NCBI GenBank assembly: GCA_050741915.1 | Contig: JBOGEX010000109.1 | Span: 1 to 38,852 of the forward strand | Source: JACCTH01 sp050741915 | GTDB taxonomy: Bacteria; Actinomycetota; Acidimicrobiia; Spongiisociales; ZC4RG35 | Direction: 5' to 3' | Length of the DNA stretch: 38,852 bases | Shown here: positions 17,628 to 25,411 of the stretch, one piece after another | How the letters are laid out: each line of letters opens with the position of its first letter | Position numbering within the stretch: the first letter of the stretch is position 1 | Position numbers and translations under genes: made by a program | Notes under the pieces: generated by a model | Told to the model about the DNA's origin: nothing | The model's input: the letters and a program-made list of their open reading frames with translations, nothing else | Databases searched by the model: none

Positions 17628-19309
17628 GTAGACGTTCCTTTCGTCAGGTGGATGGGGGTGGGGAGGTCGGGGACGGAGGCGAGGAGGAGCTTCGTGTACT
17701 CATCCTGGGGGTCCTCGAACACGGCATCGGCGGTGCCGGTCTCTACGACCCTGCCGTCTTTCAGCACGAGCACGTCGTCGCTGATGTGATGGACAACGCC
17801 GAGGTCGTGGCTGATGAACAGGTAGCTGAGCCCGAGCTGGTTCTGGAGGTCGGCGAGCAGGTCGAGTACTTGCGCTTGGATCGAGACGTCGAGTGATGAG
17901 ACTGGCTCGTCGAGCACCAGGACGCGCGGTTCCACGGCGAGGGCGCGGGCGATAGCCACTCGCTGCCGCTGCCCGCCGGACAGTGTGATCGGCCGCCGCG
18001 AGATCAAGGGCGCGGGGAGACCGACCTGGCTGAGGAGCTCGATCACACGGTCAGAGCGGCCGACCTTCTCCGTTCCCCCGGCGTCGAGGGCGTCGGAGAG
18101 CACCTTGCCGACGGTGTGCCTGGGGTCGAAAGCACTCAGCGTGTCCTGATGCACGACCTGGATCTCCGGACGATGTGGTCTCCGCTGTTCCTCCGTGGCA
18201 GGGATCCAGGGGAAACCTCCGATGGCGACGTTTCCTGCATCCGGTACGACCAGCCCGAGGACGATCCGCGCCGTGGTGGATTTGCCAGAGCCCGATTCCC
18301 CGACAACGCCGAGGGTCTTGCCGACCGGCAATGTGAAGCTCACGTCGTCGACGACCGTCCGCGTCTGGCCGTCGGGACCTCGGTATCGCTTTGTCAGCGA
18401 CGACGCCACGATTGCGGGTGCATGGTCGGAGAGCCGGCTCTCGCGCAGCGTTCGTGAGGTGATCTGCACCGGAGGCACGTCGGAAAGACGCCTCCCTCTG
18501 GCGTGTGCGCCCGGTACGGCGGCGAGGAGCCGTTTCGTGTAGTCGTGCTGGGGATTGCCCAGGACCTGTCTGGTCGGACCGATCTCGACGATCATGCCGG
18601 TCTGCATCACCGCTACCTCGTCGGCCAACCTGGCCACGACGGCGAGGTCGTGGGAGATGATGACCAGACCGCAGCCCTCTTCCTTCAGGGTGCCGAGGAG
18701 TTCGAGGATCTGAGCCTGGACCGTGGCGTCGAGCGCAGTTGTCGGCTCGTCGGCGATCACCAGACGAGGGCTCAGGGCGATCGCCTGGGCGATCAGAGCA
18801 CGTTGACGCAGCCCACCGGAGAGCTCCCCGGGGCGTTGCCGGGCCCTGAACACGGGGTCGGGCACACCCGCCCGTCGAAGCGAATCCACGACGCGTTGTC
18901 GACGCTCCGGTTTCGAGCCGAAACGGTGCAGCCGAAGCGTCTCCTCGATCTCCCGACCGACAGTGCGGAGGGGGTCGAGGGAGACGAGGGCGTCCTGGAG
19001 CACAAAGCCCACTTCCTTGCCGCGGATCTTCCGCCATGAACGCTCATCGAGATGGCTCGTATTGTGTCCGAGCACCTCGCTTCTCCGCGCCGTCACGTGG
19101 CTGGCCTCTCCGGTCAGCCCGATGAGGGTGCGTGCGGTCACCGTCTTGCCCGAGCCCGACTCGCCGACGAGAGCGAGAGCGCGGCCGGCCGCCAGTGAGA
19201 ACGACACGTTGTGGACGACCTGGGCGTGGCCCGTCGGAGTGTCGAACGAGATGTTGAGGCCTTCGACGCAAAGAACCTGGTCGGTTCGGTCCCTCGCTGC
19301 TGCCGGCAC
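17624..19309 (-). CDS. ABC transporter ATP-binding protein with two fused ATPase domains (DppD-DppF type)
   Basis: 561 residues. Domain 1 has Walker A GESGSGKT, signature LSGGLRQRA and Walker B LVIADEPT. Domain 2 has GESGSGKS, LSGGQRQRV and VLVLDEPV. Each ends with the oligopeptide/dipeptide-type C-terminal segment (PQHDYTKRLLAAVPG, PQDEYTKLLLASVPD). It powers uptake by the two permeases just upstream. GTG start at 19309, two bases after the permease stop. Such fusions are common in peptide/nickel-type importers. Confidence 0.92.
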   Translation of the reverse strand: MPAAARDRTDQVLCVEGLNISFDTPTGHAQVVHNVSFSLAAGRALALVGESGSGKTVTARTLIGLTGEASHVTARRSEVLGHNTSHLDERSWRKIRGKEVGFVLQDALVSLDPLRTVGREIEETLRLHRFGSKPERRQRVVDSLRRAGVPDPVFRARQRPGELSGGLRQRALIAQAIALSPRLVIADEPTTALDATVQAQILELLGTLKEEGCGLVIISHDLAVVARLADEVAVMQTGMIVEIGPTRQVLGNPQHDYTKRLLAAVPGAHARGRRLSDVPPVQITSRTLRESRLSDHAPAIVASSLTKRYRGPDGQTRTVVDDVSFTLPVGKTLGVVGESGSGKSTTARIVLGLVVPDAGNVAIGGFPWIPATEEQRRPHRPEIQVVHQDTLSAFDPRHTVGKVLSDALDAGGTEKVGRSDRVIELLSQVGLPAPLISRRPITLSGGQRQRVAIARALAVEPRVLVLDEPVSSLDVSIQAQVLDLLADLQNQLGLSYLFISHDLGVVHHISDDVLVLKDGRVVETGTADAVFEDPQDEYTKLLLASVPDLPTPIHLTKGTST

Positions 19310-19311
19310 GG

Positions 19312-20184
19312 TCAGGCTTTTCCCTCAAGTCGGCGTTGGGCGTGACGTCCCACGACCGTGGCCACCAGTGCGCTTGCCGTGATCCCAAGCCCAGGAAAGA
19401 CGGCGATCCACCAGGCGAGTTGCACATAGTTCCGCCCGTCCGAGAGCATCGTTCCCCACTCCGCCGCGGGTGGCTCGGCACCGAGACCGAGAAAGCTCAG
19501 TGCCGAGGCCCAGACGATGGCCTGACCTACGCCGAGAGTGCCCAGGGCGAGCAGCGGACGGGCGACGTTTGGCAGGATTGTCCGCCAGAGGATGTGCCCG
19601 GGATGTCGTCCCAGCGCGACTGTCGCCTCGACGTAGCCCGACGACGCCACGGACAGGGTCTGCACCCGCAGGATCCGCGCGTAGCCCGGAGCGGCGCCGA
19701 TCCCGACGGCGAAGACGAGCGTCACCACACCTGAGCCGGCGATCGCGATAAACAGCAATGCAAGGAGGAGGCTCGGGAAGGCGAAGAGGACCTCGACGAC
19801 CCTGGCGATGACGGCATCGACTCGACCGCCGACGATTGCCGCCGTCACGCCGAGGAGTGCGCCGAGGCCGAGCCCGACCACGGTGGCGCCGATGCCGACG
19901 AGCAGCGACTGGCGCACCCCCTCCACCACACGCGAGTAGACGTCGCGGCCATTCTGGTCGGTGCCGAAGAAGTGCTCGGAACTCGGTGGCCTGAGGTTGT
20001 TGGTGGCGTCGACTGCGAAGGGGTCGTGGGACTGGAGCAGCCCCGGGAACAGTGTGGCCCCCAGGAGCAGGAGCAGGAACGTTCCGGCGACGAGCACCCC
20101 TGGCGGCGTCCGCTTCAACTCCCCGACGATCCCATGATGCTCGGGTGGTGCGAAGACGGGGCTCGGGCTAAAGGTCGTGGCCAT
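19312..20184 (-). CDS. ABC transporter permease, DppC/GsiD-like
   Basis: 290 residues. The cytoplasmic N-terminus is followed by a first helix, the family motif DPFAVDATNNLRPPSSEHFFGTDQNGRDVYSRV, then five further membrane segments with the EAA-like loop YVEATVALGRHPGHILWRTILPN. It forms the channel with the adjacent DppB-like protein. It starts three bases after that gene's stop. Substrates of this superfamily include peptides, nickel, opines and glutathione; an organosulfur compound is proposed here only from context. Confidence 0.92.
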   Translation of the reverse strand: MATTFSPSPVFAPPEHHGIVGELKRTPPGVLVAGTFLLLLLGATLFPGLLQSHDPFAVDATNNLRPPSSEHFFGTDQNGRDVYSRVVEGVRQSLLVGIGATVVGLGLGALLGVTAAIVGGRVDAVIARVVEVLFAFPSLLLALLFIAIAGSGVVTLVFAVGIGAAPGYARILRVQTLSVASSGYVEATVALGRHPGHILWRTILPNVARPLLALGTLGVGQAIVWASALSFLGLGAEPPAAEWGTMLSDGRNYVQLAWWIAVFPGLGITASALVATVVGRHAQRRLEGKA

Positions 20185-20187
20185 GAC

Positions 20188-21207
20188 TCATGCCTCCTTC
20201 GGCGTGATCCGGGGGTCCACGACTCGATACAGCAGGTCGACCACGAGGTTGACCAGGATGTAGACGACGCCGATGAAGAAGACGATGGCGAGGACGATGG
20301 GTGCGTCCCGGTCCACGATGGCCTCGACGAGACTCCGTCCCAGTCCTTGGCGGGCGAATATCACCTCGGCGACGACCGCTCCGCTGATCAGCGAGCCCAC
20401 AGCCCAACCCGAGAGGGTGATGCCCGGGAGCAGGGCGTGGCGGAGGGCGTGGACGACCCTGACCCGCCACTCGCTTGCCCCTCGGGCCCGCGCTGTAAGG
20501 GCGAAAGGCTGGCTGAGCGCCTCGTCGAGTGACTCACGAGTCACCTGTGCCAGGAACCCGGCGAGTGAGATCGCCATGGCCAGGGCGGGCAGCACCAGCG
20601 ACCTGAGGTCGCTGCCACCGGCCACGGGGAACCAGCCGAGGGTGAAGGCGAAAAACACGAGGAGTACGAGTGCAACCCAGAACGGTGGTACCGCGGCGAA
20701 GAGCACCTCGATGCCGCGCCCGATCGCGTCGGCGATCCGACCTCTGCGCACGGTGAAAAGGCTGAGGGTGAGGGAGAGCACCCAGGCGAGCAGGATCGAC
20801 GCAATGGTCAGCTGGATCGTGGGCCATACCTGAGGGAGAAGGTGCGCGGTGACCGGTGCCTTGTAGATGTACGAGACACCAAGGTCGCCACGGACGATGC
20901 CGGCCAGATACGAGGCGTACTGCTCTGGCATGGGCTGATCGAGGCCGTACTCCGCTCGCACTGCCTGCACCGTCTCTTTGCTTGGCGACGAACCGGAGGA
21001 GCCGAGGATGGCGATCACCGGATCGCCCGGAATCAGCTTCAGTGCGAAGAAAGTCAACGTCACCACCGCGAACAGCACGACGAGGGCTCCGATGAGGTGG
21101 CTGAAGACTCTCCCGGTGCGGCGGCGGGCTACTCCCGTCACCGAACCGATCCCGGCCGTTGTTGTGGTCTCGCCTGACGGCGGGGCCACGGGTCTAATCC
21201 AGGTCAT
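20188..21207 (-). CDS. ABC transporter permease, DppB/GsiC-like
   Basis: About 339 residues from the ATG at 21207, which overlaps the stop of the binding-protein gene (ATGA). A GTG at 21225 would add six residues. Typical DppB features: a first helix followed by FFALKLIPGDPVIAILG, then GLDQPMPEQYASYLAGIVRGDLGVSYIYKAPV, and the EAA-like loop FALTARARGASEWRVRVVHALRHALLP. Six membrane segments are expected. First permease of the operon. Confidence 0.92.
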   Translation of the reverse strand: MTWIRPVAPPSGETTTTAGIGSVTGVARRRTGRVFSHLIGALVVLFAVVTLTFFALKLIPGDPVIAILGSSGSSPSKETVQAVRAEYGLDQPMPEQYASYLAGIVRGDLGVSYIYKAPVTAHLLPQVWPTIQLTIASILLAWVLSLTLSLFTVRRGRIADAIGRGIEVLFAAVPPFWVALVLLVFFAFTLGWFPVAGGSDLRSLVLPALAMAISLAGFLAQVTRESLDEALSQPFALTARARGASEWRVRVVHALRHALLPGITLSGWAVGSLISGAVVAEVIFARQGLGRSLVEAIVDRDAPIVLAIVFFIGVVYILVNLVVDLLYRVVDPRITPKEA

Positions 21208-23426
21208 CCTCCGCTCACCACCCACGCGTCGTAGAGGTAGGGGAGCGACAGCGACGGTTCGACCACCACGTTCTGCACCTGATCGTTTCGGCTTGCGATC
21301 TGGGTGCTCTGGGCGTAGAGGGTCAACTGCAGAGCGTCGCCGCTGATGATTCGCTGTGCCCGGTAGTAGAGCTCCTCACGTTCCGACGGCTCCGTGGTCG
21401 CCAGCGCCTGGTTGAGGAGGTCGTCAAGCTCGGGGTTGCTGTAACCGGATCCGTTCGGCACCCATCCGGCAGACACGAGGTACTCGGTGGCGAACACGAT
21501 CCGCAACACGTCGGCCGTGTTCGTGTTCCAGTATTGCGCTCGCAGGTCGTAGTCGAAGGTGCTGTTCCGCTCAAAGCCGGTGCCGCCGTCGACGTTCTGG
21601 ATATCCAAGTGGAACCCGGCGTCCTTGACCTTTGCCTGGATCTGGGTGATCAGCGCGTTGTACGACGCGGGCCACTCCGCCGGGGTGATGGGAAGCTCCA
21701 ACGTGAGCCGTTTCCCATCCTTGATCCGGTAGCCCTCGGAGTCACGCTCTGTCCACCCGGCCACGTCGAGGAGTTGATTCGCCTGGTCGAGGTCGTAGGC
21801 ATAGACGTCCTCGAAGTCGGGCGAGTAGAACGGCGTCGGATGACTCAGTGGTCCCCCGGCGTAGGTCGACGTGCCAAGGAAGATGCTTTCCACACCGTTC
21901 CTCACGTCGGACGCCAGCAAGAATGCCTTGCGGACGTTGATGTCGTCGAACGGCGGGCGGGTGACGTTGAACGCCAGCGACGTCGGATTGCCCGGCCTGT
22001 CGTTGAGATTCAAGGTGACACGGTCATCGTCCTCGGCCTCGGCGAAGTTCTCGGGAGGCAGAAAGTCGATGACGTCGATTTCTCCCGTACGGATGCCGCC
22101 ATAGCGGGTGGCGTTCTCCGGGATGATCCGCCACGTGATCTTCTCGACCTTCGCCGGACCCGTGTGCTCAGCGAACGGAGGGGCACTGTTGTAGGTCTCG
22201 TTTCGCTCCAGCACCACTTCCTGCTGGGGTGTCGAGGAGACCACCTTGAATGGCCCTGATCCGACAGGTGAGCCGCAGTTCTCCTCGAGTGACCGGGCCA
22301 GCGCCGTCGGAGACTGGATCCCTAGGAACGGCTGGGCCAGCACCTCGAGGAAGGCGGCATATGGCCGGTTGAGAGTGACTACGGCCGTAGTGTCGTCGAC
22401 GACCTCTGTGCTGACGTATGGCTTTAAGTAGCCCCCCGCCGTACCTGACTGGGTCGCCGGGTCGACCATGTGGTCGAGGTTCGCCTTCACCGCCTCGGAG
22501 TTGAAGGGCGTCCCATCGGTGAAGACCACGTCGTCACGAAGGTGAAACGTCCAGGTCAGTCCGTCATCGGAGACTTCCCACTCCGTGGCGAGCCAGGGGT
22601 GGATGTTCCCCTCCCGGTCCTGGGAAACGATGGAGTCCAGGTACTGGGCTGCGATTGAAGCCTGCGGCATGTCACCCCCGACGTGAGGGTCGATGCACGT
22701 GATGTCCTTACCGGTCGCATACACCAGCTCAACACCCTCTTCGGGTGCGCCACCCGCCGCGGTTGAACCCGATGCGGCATTTTCGGTGGATGTCCCAGAC
22801 GTGCAAGCAAACAGTGCGAGCATGAGAAAGGCGACCAGACCAGACAAAGGAGAGACCGGCCAGTGTGATGCGAGTTTGATGCCGGCGTACTCTTCGTGTG
22901 AGCGGACGTCGACAAACGAGGACCCGTTGTGGGCCGCCAATTCGAGAACCTCGTCACGGAGGGCACGGATTTGAGGGCGTTCTGAACCGGGGAGGCGGAA
23001 CCCGGTGGTCTGCGGGTTGGGGATGTCGGTGGTGGTGGGACGGTTCTCAACGTTCCACTTCAGTCGGCCACCGTCCAACCGTTTCACCGAGTCGAACCCG
23101 CGGAGTTTCAACAGCCAGTAGGCGTAGGCAGCGAACCAGTTGTTGTTGCCTCCGTAGAAAACAACGGTCGTGTTCTCGTCCACCCCTGACTCGGCGAGGC
23201 GACGGCTGAACCCATCCTGGTCGAGATAGTCACGTAGTAGCGGATGGTGGAGGTCGGTCGACCAGTTCCAGGCGAAGGCTCCGGGGATGTGTGACCGGCC
23301 GTAGGACTCGGTGTCCTCGTCGACCTCGATGATCCTCAACTCCGGGTCGTCGAGGTTGTCGACCAGCCAATCGGTGGTGACCAGAGCATCGGGGTTGGCG
23401 TATTCGTCGACTTTGGTTTGCGACAT
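21204..23426 (-). CDS. Chimera: truncated CysA2-like rhodanese fused to peptide-type ABC substrate-binding lipoprotein
   Basis: 740 residues. Residues 1 to about 190 match the first two-thirds of CysA2/SseA-type thiosulfate sulfurtransferases (EVDEDTESYGRSHIPGA, VFYGGNNNWFAAYAYWLLKL, VDVRSHEEYAG). The C-terminal catalytic CRIGERS loop is missing. At about residue 190 the frame passes without a break into a lipoprotein signal (SGLVAFLMLALFAC, lipid-anchored Cys208), then a full SBP_bac_5 oligopeptide-type binding protein. No Met start precedes the signal; an in-frame TTG about 26 residues upstream of it is one option. The start at 23426 has AAGGA at seven bases spacing. Either the binding protein is made from an internal start or the chimera reflects a deletion. 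Confidence 0.85.
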   Translation of the reverse strand: MSQTKVDEYANPDALVTTDWLVDNLDDPELRIIEVDEDTESYGRSHIPGAFAWNWSTDLHHPLLRDYLDQDGFSRRLAESGVDENTTVVFYGGNNNWFAAYAYWLLKLRGFDSVKRLDGGRLKWNVENRPTTTDIPNPQTTGFRLPGSERPQIRALRDEVLELAAHNGSSFVDVRSHEEYAGIKLASHWPVSPLSGLVAFLMLALFACTSGTSTENAASGSTAAGGAPEEGVELVYATGKDITCIDPHVGGDMPQASIAAQYLDSIVSQDREGNIHPWLATEWEVSDDGLTWTFHLRDDVVFTDGTPFNSEAVKANLDHMVDPATQSGTAGGYLKPYVSTEVVDDTTAVVTLNRPYAAFLEVLAQPFLGIQSPTALARSLEENCGSPVGSGPFKVVSSTPQQEVVLERNETYNSAPPFAEHTGPAKVEKITWRIIPENATRYGGIRTGEIDVIDFLPPENFAEAEDDDRVTLNLNDRPGNPTSLAFNVTRPPFDDINVRKAFLLASDVRNGVESIFLGTSTYAGGPLSHPTPFYSPDFEDVYAYDLDQANQLLDVAGWTERDSEGYRIKDGKRLTLELPITPAEWPASYNALITQIQAKVKDAGFHLDIQNVDGGTGFERNSTFDYDLRAQYWNTNTADVLRIVFATEYLVSAGWVPNGSGYSNPELDDLLNQALATTEPSEREELYYRAQRIISGDALQLTLYAQSTQIASRNDQVQNVVVEPSLSLPYLYDAWVVSGG

Positions 23427-23527
23427 GAACAGTTCCTTCGTGTATTTCGGTGGACCAACTTCGGTGTTGGCCTATGAGGACGATCCGACGCCCCAGAGAT
23501 GATCGGACTGGGGTTCGGGGTTGTCCC

Positions 23528-23597
23528 CTCGGGTGGCGGCGTCGGTGCTAGGAGTGGCGGGGCCTGTGGGCGGCGACACTCGGGTTGACCACCCGAG
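23528..23597 (-). promoter_or_regulatory. Alternative hairpins downstream of the Cys codons
   Basis: The 7-base arm CTCGGGT at 23597-23591 has two complementary partners: 23585-23579, giving a stem with 5-base loop GGTCA, and 23534-23528. A ribosome stalled on the Cys codons would cover the first arm's 5' side; a ribosome moving on would open or reform the pairings. There is no T-run, so any attenuation would more likely be Rho-dependent or act through ribosome-binding access. This is inference from pairing alone. Confidence 0.4.
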
Positions 23598-23619
23598 AGC
23601 ATCCACAGGAACAACACAT
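23548..23619 (-). CDS. Cysteine-rich leader peptide (candidate attenuator uORF)
   Basis: A 23-codon ORF begins MCCSCGC, with four cysteines in its first seven residues, and stops at 23550-23548, about 120 bases before the rhodanese-chimera start. Polycysteine upstream ORFs are known in mycobacteria as cysteine-responsive attenuators of sulfur operons, including rhodanese genes. Directly after the Cys codons, CTCGGGT (23597-23591) can pair with ACCCGAG at 23585-23579 (inside the uORF) or at 23534-23528 (past its stop). That allows two exclusive structures. No ribosome-binding site is obvious. Confidence 0.6.
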   Translation of the reverse strand: MCCSCGCSRVVNPSVAAHRPRHS

Positions 23620-24327
23620 CGACGACCAGCCAGTGGCGGCGGGTGTGCCGGGTCGGTTGGAAGGAACGGAAGCTACCCGACTGGGAGGCCGGGTTGGGTT
23701 TGGGATGGAAAGTGAGGTCATGGCGGGTTCCCTTTTTCTCGACGCGCTCACGAGCGCCCCGAGCGGGAACTCCGCTCAGGCTCTCATCGATCAGGCATTG
23801 GCACCTTGCGCATCTTTCTGCGTTGGTTGCCGCGGCTTCAACGGGCCTGTCCCTCCGCCGCTCTTGATGAGCGCGTTTGACTTGTCCGGCGGCAGCATAG
23901 CGTGGCTTCCAGAGGCTGCCAGTCGACCACCGCCAGCTTCGATCAACCATGATTCGTGGCGAGTCGAGGCAACCCTCCCGGTCTTCCTTTCAGGCTGGAG
24001 AAGCCATACAAGCCAGGTCGGAATCCACACGTCCGTCGCCCCGAGGAGTAATCAGATCAGACACAGGTCAGTCGTATGCGACATTGCGGATCGGGCCTAT
24101 CGCTGAATCCGCACCGACAGATCCGCCATGAACCAGGAGCCCTTCCAATGACTTCGACTGTGATCACACAGAGAGCCTTTCCCGAGAACCCGCACCCTGT
24201 CGACTTTGCTCGTCGTCTCCGCCGCGGCACTCACCGTTTTTGGCCGCTCAATGGAGATGCCTCTCTTCCGTTTACGCCGGTACCCATTACCTGGCCAGAC
24301 CTTCGCTGTACTGCTCACGGAAGGGGT
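23620..24327. other. Divergent intergenic region between the sulfur and his operons
   Basis: About 700 bases between two divergent leader regions. A minus-strand TAGCTT (23675-23670), identical to the proposed his -10 box, lies about 50 bases before the Cys uORF, but no good -35 accompanies it. Open frames here (for example 23791-24030 minus and 24148-24354 plus) have no recognisable similarity. No riboswitch fold was recognised. Confidence 0.4.
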
Positions 24328-24357
24328 TTGCCAGTCCCGGGTGGGGCTTGCTAGCTT
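24328..24357 (+). promoter_or_regulatory. hisLp: Predicted sigma-70-type promoter of the his operon
   Basis: TTGCCA (24328-24333) and TAGCTT (24352-24357) are separated by 18 bases and lie just before the His leader. Initiation about seven bases after the -10 box would give a 5' end only a few bases before the leader ATG at 24368. The leader peptide would then be translated from an almost leaderless mRNA, which is common in actinobacteria. Confidence 0.5.
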
Positions 24358-24367
24358 GGCGGCGCAC

Positions 24368-24424
24368 ATGAAAAACCAGTTCGCCCACCTGCATCACCAT
24401 CACCACCTGCATCGGGTCGGCTGA
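24368..24424 (+). CDS. hisL: His operon leader peptide
   Basis: The 18-residue ORF reads MKNQFAHLHHHHHLHRVG, with seven histidines of which five are consecutive (24392-24406). This is the hallmark of a histidine attenuator leader, analogous to E. coli HisL. It ends 109 bases before hisG. Scarce charged His-tRNA would stall ribosomes at 24386-24412, leaving the segment GGTCGGC (24415-24421) free. At least one His codon of each type (CAC, CAT) is used. The sequence itself is too regular for chance. Confidence 0.92.
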   Translation: MKNQFAHLHHHHHLHRVG

Positions 24425-24460
24425 TCGTGTGTAGCTGAGCGAACGCAACCGCACGCAATA

Positions 24461-24492
24461 CGCCGACCGGAGGGTCGGCGTTTTCTCGTTTT
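24461..24492 (+). terminator. Intrinsic terminator (his attenuator) with built-in antiterminator
   Basis: CGCCGACC (24461-24468), loop GGAG, GGTCGGCG (24473-24480) and a T-rich tail (TTTTCTCGTTTT, 24481-24492) form a textbook intrinsic terminator before hisG. The end of the leader ORF, GGTCGGC at 24415-24421, is identical to the 3' arm and can instead capture the 5' arm GCCGACC (24462-24468). A ribosome at the leader stop codon would cover 24415-24421 and allow termination. A ribosome stalled at the His codons would leave it free to antiterminate. Confidence 0.88.
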
Positions 24493-24532
24493 CGGGCATG
24501 CCGACCGCATCGATAGGCGGGAAAGGCCGCAC

Positions 24533-25411
24533 ATGCCCAATCCCCTCGCCGAACGAGACGTGATCCACCTCGCCGTCCCCAAGGGTCGGATCGAGCCCGG
24601 GGTCTCCTCGCTGCTGTCCGATGCCGGGATCAAGCTGCGTTCCGGCATCCGTGGCTACCGACCCGTCACCTTGGTGGAGGGCTACGAGGTGAAGCTGCTC
24701 AAACCACAGAACATCGTGGAGATGCTCGTTGCCGGGTCCCGTGACATCGGCTTCACCGGCGCCGACTGGGTGGAGGAGAAGTCCGCCGAGCTCGTCGAAT
24801 TGCTCGACACTGGCCTCGACCCGGTGCGAGTGGTGGCGGCCGCACCGGAGTCTCTACTCATCGACGGCAAACTTCCGGAACGGCACCTGGTGGTGGCTAG
24901 CGAATTGGAGCGGCTCGCCTCCAAATGGATCGCCGATCGCGGTCTCGACGCCACCCTGGTCCGTTCCTATGGCGCAACCGAAGTGTTCCCTCCCGAAGAC
25001 GCCGACGTCATCATCGACATCTCCGCAACGGGCGAGACCCTTGCGGCCAACGGGCTGGTCGTCATCGACGAGTTAATGGGCTCCTCGACACGTCTCTACG
25101 CCAGTCGCAACGCCATGGAGACGCCAGCGAAGAAGGTGGCCATCGACGGCTTCGTTTTGAGTCTTCGCGCCGTCCTCGAGGCGAGGGGGAGGGCGATGGT
25201 CGAGCTCAACGTCGCAGCGGAGGACGTCGAGCAGGTGATCGCGGTACTTCCCAGCATGAGAGAGCCCACGATCGCCACCCTCCACGGCTCGGCGGGTCTG
25301 GCTGTCAAGGCGGCGGTACTACGTTCGGAGCTCCCGGGGCTGATTCCCCTATTGAAAACAAGAGGCGCCACGGACATAGTCGTCTCCCGTCTGGAGCAGA
25401 TCGTCCCATGA
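24533..25411 (+). CDS. hisG: ATP phosphoribosyltransferase, long form
   Basis: 292 residues. It catalyses the first step of histidine synthesis, joining ATP and PRPP. The catalytic half shows HLAVPKGRIEPGV, DIGFTGADWVEE and the PRPP loop DISATGETLAANGL. The C-terminal regulatory domain (VELNVAAEDVEQVIAVLPSM, LHGSAGLAVKAAV) marks the long, hexameric form that is feedback-inhibited by histidine and needs no HisZ. ATG at 24533 with GGGAAAGG upstream; first structural gene after the attenuator. Its stop overlaps the next start (ATGA). Confidence 0.96.
   Translation: MPNPLAERDVIHLAVPKGRIEPGVSSLLSDAGIKLRSGIRGYRPVTLVEGYEVKLLKPQNIVEMLVAGSRDIGFTGADWVEEKSAELVELLDTGLDPVRVVAAAPESLLIDGKLPERHLVVASELERLASKWIADRGLDATLVRSYGATEVFPPEDADVIIDISATGETLAANGLVVIDELMGSSTRLYASRNAMETPAKKVAIDGFVLSLRAVLEARGRAMVELNVAAEDVEQVIAVLPSMREPTIATLHGSAGLAVKAAVLRSELPGLIPLLKTRGATDIVVSRLEQIVP

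Noticed and set aside
18051..19037. A 328-codon frame opposite phase to the double ATPase gene
   Set aside because: Arg/Pro-rich shadow of a high-GC gene; the ATPase frame has all expected motifs.
23427..23547. SAM- or cobalamin-type riboswitch before the sulfur operon
   Set aside because: No conserved core of these riboswitches was recognised. The Cys-rich ORF and pairing arms explain the region better.
23791..24030. Minus-strand frame with a weak HicA-like look (GSHAMLPPDKSN)
   Set aside because: Length, order of residues and context do not fit HicA, and no partner gene is present.
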